Positions 42,670-52,704 of a DNA stretch of 64,000 nt are shown here, piece after piece. A model generated the notes under the pieces. That model was given only the letters and a program-made list of their open reading frames with translations, had not been told where the DNA came from and ran no database searches. Positions within the stretch are counted from its first letter, which is position 1; each line of letters starts with the position of its first letter. A program made the translations under genes and the position numbers. Origin of the DNA: Cloacibacillus porcorum (GTDB taxonomy: Bacteria; Synergistota; Synergistia; Synergistales; Synergistaceae); assembly GCF_001701045.1 (NCBI RefSeq), contig NZ_CP016757.1:2754219-2818218 (forward strand), given 5' to 3'.

Positions 42670-44346
42670 CTACATCTTCTCGGGGGCCGACACTCCGAGG
42701 ATGCCGAGCGCGTTTTTCAGCGTCACGCGCGCCGCCTCCATAAGGAGGATGCGGCTCTTCATCACATTTTCCTCTACGCCGAGGACGCGCTGCGCGTTAT
42801 AGAAGGCATGGAAGGCCTCCGCCAGCTCAGTCGCGTAGTAGACGAGGCGGTGCGGCGCCGTCTCTTCGGCGGCCTTCATGATCTCTTCGGGGAAGCGCGA
42901 GACAGCCTTCGCAAGATTTATCTCGGTCGGGTCCGTGAGCAGGCTCACGTCAAAATCTTCCATTGTCGGCATCGGAATGCCGCGCTCGGCAAGCTCGCGC
43001 CTGATGCTGCAGATGCGCGCGTGCGCGTACTGGATATAAAATACCGGGTTCTCCGACGAGGCCTTTTTCGCCAGCTCAAGGTCAAAGTCGACAGTGCTGT
43101 CACAGCGGCGGATGACAAAGAAGAAGCGCGCCGCGTCACGGCCGACCTCGTCCATGATCTCGCGCAGCGTCACTATCGTGCCAGCGCGTTTCGACATCTG
43201 CACCGGCTTGCCGTCGCGGAGAAGGTTCACCATCTGGATGAGAAGTACGTCAATACCGTCGTCGGGGAAGCCAAAGGCCTTATTCACCGACTTAAGACGC
43301 GGCACATAACCGTGATGGTCGGCGCCCCAGACATAGATATTCTTTTCAAACCCACGGTCATATTTATTCTTAAGATAGGCGACGTCCGAGGTAAAGTAGG
43401 TGGGCATCCCGTTTGAACGGATGAGGACGCGGTCCTTGTCGTCGCCGAACATCGTGGAACGGAACCAAAGGGCCCCCTCGTCCTCATAGGCATAGTCGCG
43501 CTCCTTGAGTGCCTGCATCGCGGGCTCCACAAGGTTGTCGTCGTAGAGCGACTTCTCCGAGAACCAGACGTCGAACTTGACGCCGAAATCTTCGAGGTCT
43601 TTCTTGATCAGTTCCAGGACCAGCCTGCCGGTCTCCTCCGAGAAAAACGGCAGCGTCTCCTCGAGCGGCTTCTGCGCGAGAGAGTCGCCGTATTTTTCCA
43701 CATAGGACTTCGCGATATCGGACATATAATCCCCGTGATAGCCGTCCTCGGGCATCGGCGCCTCTTCAGCGCGTCCCAGCGCCTCAAAGTAGCGGGCCTG
43801 AGCCGATTTACCGAGCAGCTCCATCTGCAGTCCGGCGTCGTTTATGTAATATTCGCGCTCGACATTATAACCGGCAAAATCAAGCAGTGAGGCCGTTATA
43901 TCGCCGACCGCCGCGCCGCGGCCATGCCCCATGTGAAGGGGACCAGTCGGATTCGCGCTGACAAATTCTACCTGTATGCGGCGTCCGCCGCCGATATTGC
44001 TTCTTCCGTAGTCGTCACCCTTTTCGATGGCGTTTTTCACCGTCTCCGTCACCCAGTTTGCGGAGAGGGTAAAGTTCATAAAACCGGGTCCGGCGACCTC
44101 GGCCCTGTCGATCACGGAATCCTTGGGAAGCTTGGCGATTATATCCTCGGCCAGGTCACGGGGCTTAACGCCGAAAGGCTTCGAGAGCTGCATCGCGATG
44201 TTCGTCGCCCAGTCGCCGTGCCCCTCCTGGCGGGGACGTTCAAGGCGTACCATAAAGTCCTCCGGTATCTGGTAGCCTTTCTCGGCGGCCACAGCCTTCA
44301 CGGCCGTATCAAGGGCCTGTTTCAGTTCGTCTGTCATGTTCTGCAA
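42670..44346 (-). CDS. argS: Arginyl-tRNA synthetase
   Basis: Class I synthetase of about 558 residues. ANPTGPLHMGHGRGA carries the HIGH-like motif and VQMSKRAGTIVTL the KMSKS-like loop. An N-terminal Arg-tRNA synthetase domain (about 1-90) and a C-terminal DALR anticodon-binding domain with the usual end (RVLGVEENVMKSRILLMEAARVTLKNALGILG) are seen. Start choice is uncertain. TTG 44346 has AAGGAG eight bases upstream and is used here, while GTG 44355 and ATG 44337 are in frame. It is followed by the ftsB-like gene. Confidence 0.96.
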   Translation of the reverse strand: MQNMTDELKQALDTAVKAVAAEKGYQIPEDFMVRLERPRQEGHGDWATNIAMQLSKPFGVKPRDLAEDIIAKLPKDSVIDRAEVAGPGFMNFTLSANWVTETVKNAIEKGDDYGRSNIGGGRRIQVEFVSANPTGPLHMGHGRGAAVGDITASLLDFAGYNVEREYYINDAGLQMELLGKSAQARYFEALGRAEEAPMPEDGYHGDYMSDIAKSYVEKYGDSLAQKPLEETLPFFSEETGRLVLELIKKDLEDFGVKFDVWFSEKSLYDDNLVEPAMQALKERDYAYEDEGALWFRSTMFGDDKDRVLIRSNGMPTYFTSDVAYLKNKYDRGFEKNIYVWGADHHGYVPRLKSVNKAFGFPDDGIDVLLIQMVNLLRDGKPVQMSKRAGTIVTLREIMDEVGRDAARFFFVIRRCDSTVDFDLELAKKASSENPVFYIQYAHARICSIRRELAERGIPMPTMEDFDVSLLTDPTEINLAKAVSRFPEEIMKAAEETAPHRLVYYATELAEAFHAFYNAQRVLGVEENVMKSRILLMEAARVTLKNALGILGVSAPEKM

Positions 44347-44451
44347 GTCCGACACTCCTTATCTGTAAACTTTCTAAAAATATGCCACATACGCGCCGTG
44401 CCAACCGGCCCATGCCGAAAATGGCTGAGACGGCATATATACCGGCTTATA

Positions 44452-46281
44452 TTATTTCCTGAACGGCAGGTCGAGCACCGGCCACCGCAGCGAGGCGGCA
44501 AGTTCCTCTCTCAGCACCTGCGCCAGCGTGCCGTCTATCTCGCGGCTCTTGACGACCCAGGTGCTGTCCGCAAGTAGCTCGGCCTTTTTGGGCCAGTGCG
44601 TGATTGACTCCTTGAGCACCGCCTTCGTGCCGGTGCCAAGCTGTTTCAGCGGCGGCGTCTGGAGCATCCTGAATCCTCGTGGCATCGACATCCGCACCTT
44701 CTGATCGATGATGAAGGGGAAGCGCAGAGTATATTTTTTCTCCCTGCCGATCATTTCGCTGACACGCAGCGGAATGCCTCCCGGCAGCCGCAGCAGCATG
44801 CTGCCTCCGTGGATGATCCCAGGAACGCACCTGACGTCAAACGAAAGCTTGTAACCGGTCGGGAGCGGCTCCACCGCCGTGGGGGTGATATCCATTCCCG
44901 GTATCGCGAAGTTTATCTTCGCGAGGAGGAAAGTCCCGATCTTATTCAGCGACGGCACCTCGTTGCCGGAGAAGATATCGCTCCAGCCGCCGGTGACCGT
45001 CACGTCGAGTTTGCCCTCCGCCTTGCCCTGATCGTCAAGCTTGAGCCGCCACAGAAGCGCGAGGCGGTTGTCCGACGACGAACCGGCGGGAAGCCTCTTT
45101 GTCACATATTCGTCGTCCTTCAGCCCATAAAGCTCGGTTCCGGCGATCGACGAGGGCACGCGGTCAAATGTAAAGGGCAGTCCCGCCTTAAAGTAGGAAG
45201 ATTTCGCTCCCTCGCGTGGCTTCAGCTCAAGTACCGGATAGGCAAAGAGCGTCGTGGAGGCCGGCGTCGTCTCGTCAAGGGGCATCTTGCCCTCCAGCCA
45301 TAGAGAGACAGTCCAGCCTTGCGAGGCAAGCCACTTATTGAGCAGCAGCGTCTGTTCCCACGGCGTCCACGGCCCCTCCGCCGGGATCTGGTCCGCCGCG
45401 CGGACCCAGTTTTCCGGATAACCGACCAGGGTACGTTCCGGGGCGCTGACCCATTCGATCAGCTTCGCACCGGCACGCGCCGAGTCGCCCTTCATCGAGA
45501 CGGGCAACGGCAGCGGAGGCATCGAGGCGGCCATTTCGCGAATCATACGAAGGCTGTGAAGCACTCCCTTTTTAGAGCTGAAAGAGAGCATCGGACGCTC
45601 ATTTGTAACAAACCCCTCTCCGTGCCACGGCAGCTGATTCATCACCTGCCAGCTATAGCGCTGCACGTTGTTTTGTTTTGTGATGAGGGGCTCTTTCATA
45701 TCGCGGCCGGTCCAGAATATCTCCATACCCTCGGGAAGTTCTACGCTGACGTTCTGCTCCCAGATCGGCAGGCTGCCGGCCATATTGACCGTCTCATCCA
45801 CGCCGTAACGGTTCGCGCGGTTCTCTTTGACGACGATCACGACGGCACGGCCGACGGTATCATCGGGCACTGATATGACGTTCACACTGGCGCCGCCCGC
45901 AAGTTTTTCTTCGGTTACGGGCAGAGAACCCTCTTTCATGCCGGTCATCGGGTTGTACCAGGCGGCCTCCTCGACGACGAGCGAGCCGTCCGCCGGGACC
46001 GGATAGCGCAGCGTCTTCCAGTCCTCCGGCACCCGCTCACCCATCATTATGATGGTATAGCGCCTGTTTTCCATCGATCCGTCGGCCAGCATTCTCGATT
46101 CGTTGTTGCGGAGCCATATTACCGCGCTGTTGTCTCCGAAGGTCTCCAGCGAGGGAACCTCCTTTTTCAGGCGCGCAATCTCATCCCCGCTGTTCCATGC
46201 GCAGGCGGCGACGGCGCTTGAGGAGAGAATCAGCAGCGCGGCCGCAAATACGGCGGCCTTCTTGAAGAAATTATCCTTCAT
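44452..46281 (-). CDS. Exported DUF3857/transglutaminase-like protein without recognisable catalytic residues
   Basis: 609 residues from ATG 46281. A signal peptide (MKDNFFKKAAVFAAALLIL ... AVAACA) precedes an N-terminal beta-rich DUF3857-like region (about 30-220; TIIMMGERVPEDWKTLRYPVPADG). The segment about 310-420 aligns in order with the transglutaminase core. At the usual Cys position there is GPWTPWEQTLLLNKWLASQGW, and at the usual His and Asp positions TLFAYPVLELKPREG and LPFTFDRVP, so the triad seems lost. The C-terminal third is beta-rich. It may bind partners at the envelope. The AGGAGG upstream is 15 bases away, which is long. It lies between secA and argS. Confidence 0.6.
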   Translation of the reverse strand: MKDNFFKKAAVFAAALLILSSSAVAACAWNSGDEIARLKKEVPSLETFGDNSAVIWLRNNESRMLADGSMENRRYTIIMMGERVPEDWKTLRYPVPADGSLVVEEAAWYNPMTGMKEGSLPVTEEKLAGGASVNVISVPDDTVGRAVVIVVKENRANRYGVDETVNMAGSLPIWEQNVSVELPEGMEIFWTGRDMKEPLITKQNNVQRYSWQVMNQLPWHGEGFVTNERPMLSFSSKKGVLHSLRMIREMAASMPPLPLPVSMKGDSARAGAKLIEWVSAPERTLVGYPENWVRAADQIPAEGPWTPWEQTLLLNKWLASQGWTVSLWLEGKMPLDETTPASTTLFAYPVLELKPREGAKSSYFKAGLPFTFDRVPSSIAGTELYGLKDDEYVTKRLPAGSSSDNRLALLWRLKLDDQGKAEGKLDVTVTGGWSDIFSGNEVPSLNKIGTFLLAKINFAIPGMDITPTAVEPLPTGYKLSFDVRCVPGIIHGGSMLLRLPGGIPLRVSEMIGREKKYTLRFPFIIDQKVRMSMPRGFRMLQTPPLKQLGTGTKAVLKESITHWPKKAELLADSTWVVKSREIDGTLAQVLREELAASLRWPVLDLPFRK

Positions 46282-46306
46282 AATCGTGATATCGCGCCTC
46301 CTATCT

Positions 46307-49018
46307 CTATTTATCTCTTCCACAGCACTGTTTGTATTTTTTCCCGCTGCCGCAGGGGCAGGGGTCGTTACGCCCAATCTTTACCTCGTTCACGATCGGC
46401 TGCGTCTTTTGAGCGGTAGCGAGCGCGCCTGGGTTTTCCATATCATCACTGTAGGAGCCGCCGGTTGCCGCCGGAATATCTAAGGCTTCACGGCTTTCGC
46501 GCCACCTCTTACTGCGCTCTTCCCTCTCCGGCTCCTTGGTGACCACAGATACACGCAGCGCGAATTCGGTGATGCCTTCGCGTACCTGATTGAGCATCTC
46601 CTGGAAGAGGTTGAATGATTCAAACTGGTATTCGACAAGCGGATCCTTCTGTCCGATGGCGCGCAGCCCGATACCACGGCGCAGCTCGTCCATCGCGAGC
46701 AGATGTTCCTTCCAGTTCTTGTCAAGCACCTCAAGGAATATATATCTGAATATCTGCTCCGAGAGCTCTTCTCCAAGCTCCGCCGTCTTCTGGTTGAAAC
46801 GCGCGCGTATCTCTTCGATGATCTTCGGGCGCGCCTCTTCAAGTTCAACCTCCGCCTGCACACCGTCAAGGTGGCGCGCGATGCCGGGCCAGAAGAGGGC
46901 ATTCAGGCGGACGCTGACGGAGGCCACATCCGGCTCGTCGGCGCTCTTGTCGGCAAATATTTTGTCGAGCTGCGCCTGGGCAGTGTCTTCAAGAACCCCA
47001 AGGGTACGCTCAACGATATCTTTATCGTCAAGTATCTCCGCGCGCTCGCGATAGACGGCCTCGCGCTGGCGGTTCATCACGTTGTCATAGGAAAGGAGCT
47101 GCTTACGGATGTCAAAGTGCATCTCCTCCACCTTTTTCTGGGCGTTTTCGATCGCCTTGGAGAGCAGCGGGTGCTCTATCGATTCGCCCTTCTCCATACC
47201 CAGCTTGTCCATGATGCCGGAGATCCGGTCCCCGCCAAAGAGGCGGATCAGGTCGTCCTCAAGGGCGATATAGAAGCGGCTCTCACCGGGGTCACCCTGG
47301 CGTCCGGAACGGCCGCGGAGCTGGTTGTCTATGCGGCGCGATTCATGGCGCTCGGTGCCGATGATGCGCAGCCCGCCGGTCTCGATGACCTTATCGTGTT
47401 CCTCGGCGCAGACCGCCTTATATCTTTCAAGGGTCTCGGCGTAGAGCTGGGGCTCCGCCGCCGGATCTATACCCTGCTTCTCAAGCTCCTCGCGCGCGAG
47501 GAACTCCGGGTTTCCGCCAAGTACGATGTCGGTACCGCGTCCAGCCATGTTGGTGGCGACAGTAACCGCGCCGAAACGCCCGGCCTGGGCGACGATCGAG
47601 GCCTCTTTATCGTGCACCTTCGCGTTGAGCACATTGTGCGGTATCTTACGCACACGCAGCAGCTTGCTTACTCGCTCCGAATGCTCGATAGAGGCGGTAC
47701 CAATCAGGATCGGCTGCCCCTTGGCGTGAAACTCCGCCACCTCGTCGGCCGCCGCGATATATTTCTCCTCCGCCGTCTTATAGACGGCATCCGGCTGGTC
47801 GACGCGGATCATCGGCCTGTGTGTCGGGACCACGATGACCTCGAGCCCGTATATCTCCTTGAATTCTTCCGCCTCGGTGAGCGCGGTGCCGGTCATACCG
47901 GCGAGCTTCTTGTACATGCGGAAATAGTTCTGCAGCGTGATTGTCGCGAGCGTCTGATTCTCGCGTCCCACCTTCACGCGCTCTTTAGCCTCGATAGCCT
48001 GGTGAAGACCGTCAGAATAGCGGCGGCCGAACATCAGGCGCCCCGTAAATTCGTCTACGATGACGATCTCGCCGTCCTTGACGACGTAATGGACGTCACG
48101 CTGGAAGAGGTGATGCGCCTTAAGCGCCTGCACGATCTTATGCGAGAGAGAGGAGTTCGCGAAGTCTGTGAAGAGGTTCGGCAGTTTCATGATGCGCTCG
48201 GCCTTGGAGATACCCTCCTCCGTCAGCGCGAGGTTGCGCTCCTTCTCGTCGAGCTCGAAGTCAGCGCCCTTCACCAGCTCACGGGCGACTCCGTCCGCGA
48301 CACGGTAGGGTTCGGTATCGTCCTCAGAGGGGCCGGAGATTATCAGCGGCGTCCTCGCCTCGTCTATCAATATCGAGTCGACTTCGTCGACGATGCAGAA
48401 ATAATGGCCGCGCTGTACCTGCTGCTCCTTCTGGATCGCCATATTGTCGCGTAGGTAGTCAAAGCCAAATTCACTGTTCGTACCATAGGTGATATCACAG
48501 CGGTAGGCGGCGAAACGCTCCTCCTCGGGCATAAAGGGCGAGATCACCCCCACCGACAGCCCCATGCCCCTGTAGACCGGCCCCATCCAGGCGGCGTCGC
48601 GCGCGGCGAGGTAGTCGTTCACCGTGATGACGTGGACGCCCTCTTTTGTCATCGCGTTCAGAGCGACGGCAAGGGTCGCGACGAGGGTCTTTCCTTCGCC
48701 GGTCTTCATCTCCGCGATGTTTCCGTCATGGAGCGCCATACCCCCGATAAGCTGTTCCTTGAAATGGCGCAGCCCCAGCGTGCGCTTTGAGACCTCGCGC
48801 ACCCTCGCAAATACCTCGGGCATGATATCGTCAAGAGATTCTCCCTTGTCGAGCCGCTCCTTAAAGATTACCGCGGACTGAGCCAGCTCTTCGTCAGAGA
48901 GTTTTTCGAGCTCCGCCTCGTAGGAATCTATGATCTCCGTCTTCTTCTCGTACTTTGCCACGGCCCTGTCGTTCGGATCAAAGCCTAGCGCCTTTATTAC
49001 ACCGTTCAGAAATCCCAT
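46307..49018 (-). CDS. secA: Preprotein translocase ATPase SecA
   Basis: 903 residues. NBD1 has [13 protein letters not shown] (Walker A) and [21 protein letters not shown] (Walker B and following). The preprotein cross-linking domain, NBD2 ([32 protein letters not shown]) and the scaffold helices follow. A C-terminal zinc motif [13 protein letters not shown] (SEC-C) binds SecB or ribosomes. The signal-dependent export it drives would feed the T2SS and the liv binding protein seen here. The upstream leader has a strong promoter, a hairpin and a possible short overlapping frame. Confidence 0.98.
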   Translation of the reverse strand: MGFLNGVIKALGFDPNDRAVAKYEKKTEIIDSYEAELEKLSDEELAQSAVIFKERLDKGESLDDIMPEVFARVREVSKRTLGLRHFKEQLIGGMALHDGNIAEMKTGEGKTLVATLAVALNAMTKEGVHVITVNDYLAARDAAWMGPVYRGMGLSVGVISPFMPEEERFAAYRCDITYGTNSEFGFDYLRDNMAIQKEQQVQRGHYFCIVDEVDSILIDEARTPLIISGPSEDDTEPYRVADGVARELVKGADFELDEKERNLALTEEGISKAERIMKLPNLFTDFANSSLSHKIVQALKAHHLFQRDVHYVVKDGEIVIVDEFTGRLMFGRRYSDGLHQAIEAKERVKVGRENQTLATITLQNYFRMYKKLAGMTGTALTEAEEFKEIYGLEVIVVPTHRPMIRVDQPDAVYKTAEEKYIAAADEVAEFHAKGQPILIGTASIEHSERVSKLLRVRKIPHNVLNAKVHDKEASIVAQAGRFGAVTVATNMAGRGTDIVLGGNPEFLAREELEKQGIDPAAEPQLYAETLERYKAVCAEEHDKVIETGGLRIIGTERHESRRIDNQLRGRSGRQGDPGESRFYIALEDDLIRLFGGDRISGIMDKLGMEKGESIEHPLLSKAIENAQKKVEEMHFDIRKQLLSYDNVMNRQREAVYRERAEILDDKDIVERTLGVLEDTAQAQLDKIFADKSADEPDVASVSVRLNALFWPGIARHLDGVQAEVELEEARPKIIEEIRARFNQKTAELGEELSEQIFRYIFLEVLDKNWKEHLLAMDELRRGIGLRAIGQKDPLVEYQFESFNLFQEMLNQVREGITEFALRVSVVTKEPEREERSKRWRESREALDIPAATGGSYSDDMENPGALATAQKTQPIVNEVKIGRNDPCPCGSGKKYKQCCGRDK

Positions 49019-49080
49019 CTATAATTTTTCCACCTTTCAGGCGGCACAACACAACATGCCGCACATTTCATGCGTACCAT
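49006..49080 (-). other. Possible 24-codon leader frame overlapping the secA start
   Basis: In the secA leader an ATG-started frame of 24 codons (49080 to TGA at 49006) reads [22 protein letters not shown] and then two more residues. It overlaps secA by 13 bases in another frame. Its first ATG is about two bases from the predicted transcript start; a second ATG is at 49071. It is short enough to be chance. Confidence 0.2.
49041..49062 (-). promoter_or_regulatory. Hairpin in the secA leader
   Basis: Perfect 6-bp inverted repeat (GCGGCA 49041-49046, TGCCGC 49057-49062) with a 10-base loop, just before the AAAGGTGG ribosome site of secA. It may modulate translation. Confidence 0.35.
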
Positions 49081-49088
49081 ATCAGGTG

Positions 49089-49118
49089 ATTATATACTTA
49101 TATATATATCGAAGTCAA
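49089..49118 (-). promoter_or_regulatory. Promoter of secA
   Basis: Minus-strand TTGACT (49118-49113), 18 bases, TATAAT (49094-49089). Transcription would start near 49082, about 64 bases before the secA ATG. The spacer is a run of alternating T and A. Confidence 0.65.
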
Positions 49119-49290
49119 AATAATTTGTACAAAAAGCGGGACAAACACATGAAAATCAGACATCTGCGCCCAACATCGCGGGCCGTTTATGTTCGTCAAA
49201 AGAATCTGATACGATCACTATCATACAAAAATTAGGCTTCCTCTTAAATCCGTCCCCAAATAAAAACGTCAGGGGGCCAAGCGAAAATGT
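49119..49290. other. Intergenic stretch between the secA promoter and the liv terminator
   Basis: Part of the 348-base gap between secA and livF. Nothing coding or structured was recognised in this stretch; the secA leader and promoter lie on one side and the livF terminator on the other. Confidence 0.5.
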
Positions 49291-49328
49291 AAAGGGGCTC
49301 CGGATGAAAACCGAAGCCCTTTAGTTTT
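49291..49328. terminator. Intrinsic terminator of the liv operon, hairpin active in both directions
   Basis: Stem AAAGGGGCTCCGG (49291-49303) with CCGAAGCCCTTT (49311-49322), one bulge or mismatch, and a seven-base loop. On the minus strand it follows the livF stop by about 45 bases and is followed by ACATTTTCG. On the plus strand TTAGTTTTTC follows. Confidence 0.6.
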
Positions 49329-49366
49329 TCGGTAAATCTCGGATGTGCCCTTTGTCAGGGGAGACG

Positions 49367-50098
49367 CTATTTTTTCTTTCCTCCAAGATAGGCCTCTTCG
49401 ATCTCCGGGTTATGCAGAAGGTCATCCGACTTGCCCTCCATCATGATCTTGCCCGTCTGAATAACATAGGCGCGGTGGGAGAGCTGCAGAGCCTTTCTCG
49501 CGTTCTGCTCGACGATGAGAATCGTCATGCCAAGCTGCCGGTTGACCTCGGTCAGCTCCTTGAATATCTCATTGATAATGATCGGGGCAAGTCCGAGCGA
49601 CGGTTCGTCGAGAAGAAGCACGCGGGGTTTTGCCATCAGCGCACGGCCGATGGCGAGCATCTGCTGTTCGCCGCCGGAGAGCGTGCCGGCATACTGGTTT
49701 TTACGCTCAAGCAGGCGGGGAAATAGTTGAAATACCTCTTCCTTCTGCTTCTCTATCTGGCTTCTGTCGGAGAGCGGAAAGGCTCCCATATCAAGATTCT
49801 CAAGTACGGTAAGCGGGGCAAAGACCTTGCGCCCTTCGGGAGAGAGGCTGATTCCCGCGGAGACGACCTGGTAGCTCTTATGGGGCAGCAGCTTGCCGTC
49901 AAGCAGTATCTCGCCGGATGCGCGCGGCACGTCGCCCATTATCGCGTTCATCATCGTCGACTTACCGGCGCCGTTCGCGCCGATGACGGCGACGATCTCT
50001 CCGGCGTAGACGTCAAGCGAAGCTCCCTTAAGGGCCTGGATCGCGCCGTAATTTACCACAAGATCCTTTACGGAGAGGATAGGGGTTCTCTCTTCCAT
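49367..50098 (-). CDS. livF: Branched-chain amino acid ABC transporter ATPase LivF
   Basis: 243 residues. Walker A (VIGANGAGKSTMMNAIMG), signature LSGGEQQMLAIGRALM, Walker B (RVLLLDEPSLGLAP) and a switch His in IVEQNARKALQLSHRAYV. Length and the end block MEGKSDDLLHNPEIEEAYLG are typical of LivF. With LivG it powers uptake through LivM/LivH. Two bases separate it from livG. Confidence 0.96.
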   Translation of the reverse strand: MEERTPILSVKDLVVNYGAIQALKGASLDVYAGEIVAVIGANGAGKSTMMNAIMGDVPRASGEILLDGKLLPHKSYQVVSAGISLSPEGRKVFAPLTVLENLDMGAFPLSDRSQIEKQKEEVFQLFPRLLERKNQYAGTLSGGEQQMLAIGRALMAKPRVLLLDEPSLGLAPIIINEIFKELTEVNRQLGMTILIVEQNARKALQLSHRAYVIQTGKIMMEGKSDDLLHNPEIEEAYLGGKKK

Positions 50099-50100
50099 GG

Positions 50101-50868
50101 CTATTCCTCCTCTCCAAGATAGGCCTTAAGCACGTCGGGGTGGCTCTGTATCTCCTCCGGCGTTCCCTCGGCGATCTTCGCGCCGAAATTCATACATACA
50201 ATGTGCGGACATATCTCCATCACCATATCCATATGGTGTTCGATGAGCAGGATCGTGAGGTTAAAATCTTTGTGAATGTCGGTTATGAGATGGTTGAGCT
50301 GTTCAACCTCCTCGGCGTTCATACCGGCGGCAGGCTCGTCAAGCAGGAGCAGTTCCGGCTTGAGCGATATCGCGCGGGCAATCTCCAGACGCCGCTGAAG
50401 ACCGTAAGGCAGCGTGCCGGCAGCTTGGTCGGCGCGGTCGGCGAGACCTACGCGTTCGAGAAGCTCCATGCTCTCCTTACGCGTCGCGGATTCTTTGCTC
50501 TTCCAGCGTCCGAGGTGGGAAACGGCCTCAAAGAAGTTATACTTGTAATGCTGCTGCGCGGCGGTCATTACGTTTTCGAGGACGGAGGAGGCGGCGAAAA
50601 GACGGAGGTTCTGAAAGGTACGCGCAATCCCCAGCGAAATGACCTGAAAGGTCTTGAGCTTATTGATGTTATTGCCCTTAAACTCGATATCGCCGCTCGT
50701 CACATCATAAACGCCGGTGATAAGGTTGAAGATCGTCGTCTTACCCGCCCCGTTGGGGCCGATAAGCCCGGCAAGCTCGCCCCTGTTTATCACAAAACTC
50801 ATATCGTGGACGGCCTGAACTCCGCCGAAGGCTTTGTTAACATTTTTTAATTCAAGTACGGTGCTCAT
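50101..50868 (-). CDS. livG: Branched-chain amino acid ABC transporter ATPase LivG
   Basis: 255 residues. Walker A (LIGPNGAGKTTIFNLITGVY), RTFQNLRLFAASSVLENVM, signature LPYGLQRRLEIARAIS, Walker B (LLLLDEPAAGMNAEE) and IVCMNFGAKIAEGTPEEIQ mark LivG. The longer insert after the Q loop (about 95-140) separates it from LivF. The ATG shares a base with the livM stop (TGATG), so translation is coupled. Confidence 0.96.
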   Translation of the reverse strand: MSTVLELKNVNKAFGGVQAVHDMSFVINRGELAGLIGPNGAGKTTIFNLITGVYDVTSGDIEFKGNNINKLKTFQVISLGIARTFQNLRLFAASSVLENVMTAAQQHYKYNFFEAVSHLGRWKSKESATRKESMELLERVGLADRADQAAGTLPYGLQRRLEIARAISLKPELLLLDEPAAGMNAEEVEQLNHLITDIHKDFNLTILLIEHHMDMVMEICPHIVCMNFGAKIAEGTPEEIQSHPDVLKAYLGEEE

Positions 50869-51752
50869 CAGCGGGCTCCCTCCTCTGCGGCGTCAGCCTT
50901 TTTTTTGCGTGAAAAGAGTCTCTTTATGTAGCCGGGCGTAAGTTCGCTGGTCCCCATGATGCCCTCAGGGCGCAGGACCATCACCAGCACCAGCACCAGG
51001 CCGTAAATGAGCATACGGTACTGCGAAATGGGGCGGAAAAGCTCAGTGACAAGGGTCAGAATCGTGGTACCGATCAGACAGCCGCTCATAGAACCTAGGC
51101 CTCCGAAGACGACGACGGAGACAAGTTCCGTCGATTTCGCCATGTCAAACATTACCGGCTGTATAAATGACATGTAGCCGGCAAGAAGCCCGCCCGAAAC
51201 GCCGCAGTAAAAGCCGGATATCGCGAGGCTCAGGACACGGAAATGAGCCGTATTGAAACCCAGCAGCGAAGCGGCCACGTAGTCGTCGCGGCAGGCCTTA
51301 AAGGCGCGGCCGTAGGTGCTGTTGACGAGGAAGAACATCGCCACCGCCAGTACAATGAAAAAACATACCGCCACCGGCATCGTGGTATAGCCGTCGATGC
51401 CGGGGTAGCCGCGCGCGCCGCGCGTGACGGAGTTCCAGTTTTCGATAATGAGCCTGATCGCCTCTCCGAGTCCCAGCGAGACGATGGCGTAGTAGTCGCC
51501 CACAAGTTTCAGCGTTGGGATACCGATAAGATATGCTAGGATCATAGCCAGAATACCGCCAGCGATGATAGCAACGACATAATGGACGCCGTATTCGACC
51601 GTCAGGATGGCGGCCGTGTAGGCTCCAATAGCCATGTATCCGGCATGACCGAGGGTAAAGACTCCCGTAAAGCCCGTAAAGAGTGAAACTCCGAGGGCTG
51701 CGACGCAGTTGATTGCGAGAAGGGTGATAACACCGATGGCATAGCCTTCCAT
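50868..51752 (-). CDS. livM: Branched-chain amino acid ABC transporter permease LivM
   Basis: 294 residues with about nine transmembrane helices. LFTGFTGVFTLGHAGYMAIGAYTAAI, GIPTLKLVGDYYAIVSLGLGEAIRLIIENW and FGGLGSMSGCLIGTTILTLV are the LivM/LivH family blocks; the KLVGDYYAIVSLG motif points to LivM. A charged cytosolic tail follows (about 275-294). It lies 14 bases after livH. Confidence 0.95.
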   Translation of the reverse strand: MEGYAIGVITLLAINCVAALGVSLFTGFTGVFTLGHAGYMAIGAYTAAILTVEYGVHYVVAIIAGGILAMILAYLIGIPTLKLVGDYYAIVSLGLGEAIRLIIENWNSVTRGARGYPGIDGYTTMPVAVCFFIVLAVAMFFLVNSTYGRAFKACRDDYVAASLLGFNTAHFRVLSLAISGFYCGVSGGLLAGYMSFIQPVMFDMAKSTELVSVVVFGGLGSMSGCLIGTTILTLVTELFRPISQYRMLIYGLVLVLVMVLRPEGIMGTSELTPGYIKRLFSRKKKADAAEEGAR

Positions 51753-51766
51753 AAAGATTATCCCCC

Positions 51767-52648
51767 TTACACCTTTTCTCCGACGGATTTCCCAAAGAGC
51801 CCCGTCGGGCGCACGATCAAAGTCACGATAAGGATGCCGAAGACGACCAGGTCACGGAACTGGCTGGAGATGAAACCGGCCGTAAGCATCTCCGCGAGAC
51901 CAAGAATGAGGCTGCCGACAACCGCTCCCGGCAGCGAGCCGAGACCGCCGATGACCGCGGCGACAAAGGCCTTCGTCGTTATCATGCCAAGCTGCGGGTA
52001 GAGGGTGTAGCGGACAGAGAGGAAGATGCCGCCGACACCGGCGAGAAGCCCAGCAACAAAGAATACGATGGCGATGAGCCTGTTCACGTTGACTCCCATC
52101 AGCCCGGCAGTTTTGAGGTTATAGGAGGCGGCACGGATGGCAAGCCCCCATTTGGTCTTGACGAGGAATATCTGCAGCCCCACGAGGAATACTACTGCCG
52201 TGACAAGTGAAAGGATGTCAAAGGCGCTGGTGGTGGCCAAGCCGAAGAAATTTACCGGATTAGTCGGAATCACAGGCGGCAGGGCGCGAAAACGTCCTCC
52301 GACCGTGACCACGAAAATATTTTCAATCACGATGCTCATGCCCATGGAGGCGATAAGCATATAGAGGGTGACAGGGGTACGTTCCCTGATGGGACGATAG
52401 GCGAGACGTTCGACGATGATAGCCGAGAGTCCCGAGCCAACCAGCGCCGCCAGCGACGCGAGCCAAATGTTCATCCCACCGGCGCGAAGCGCGAAATAAC
52501 AGATATATCCGCCGATGACCAGAAATCCGCCATGGGCAAAATTGGAAAATAAGAGAACTGAATATACGAGCGAATAACCAACTGCGATAAGGGCGTATAC
52601 AGAACCCAGGGACAGTCCGTTAATAAGCTGCTGGATAAGGGTCTCCAA
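51767..52648 (-). CDS. livH: Branched-chain amino acid ABC transporter permease LivH
   Basis: About 293 residues and eight transmembrane helices. LIQQLINGLSLGSVYALIAVGYSLVY at the start and AFVAAVIGGLGSLPGAVVGSLILG are typical of LivH. TTG 52648 is chosen because GAGGTG lies six bases upstream and it gives the family's usual N-terminus. GTG 52657 is an alternative. A terminator hairpin separates it from the binding-protein gene upstream. Confidence 0.94.
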   Translation of the reverse strand: METLIQQLINGLSLGSVYALIAVGYSLVYSVLLFSNFAHGGFLVIGGYICYFALRAGGMNIWLASLAALVGSGLSAIIVERLAYRPIRERTPVTLYMLIASMGMSIVIENIFVVTVGGRFRALPPVIPTNPVNFFGLATTSAFDILSLVTAVVFLVGLQIFLVKTKWGLAIRAASYNLKTAGLMGVNVNRLIAIVFFVAGLLAGVGGIFLSVRYTLYPQLGMITTKAFVAAVIGGLGSLPGAVVGSLILGLAEMLTAGFISSQFRDLVVFGILIVTLIVRPTGLFGKSVGEKV

Positions 52649-52704
52649 TGGCAACACCTCAAACCTTTCCTGCTGATAAGCAAATAAGCGGGGTCTTGTG
52701 TAGG

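Noticed and set aside
46703-48454. Long plus-strand frame (583 codons) opposite secA
   Set aside because: Shadow of secA; no recognisable domain. Similar antisense frames opposite recG (5570-6337), dnaK (56089-57342) and grpE/hrcA (57071-58255) were rejected for the same reason.
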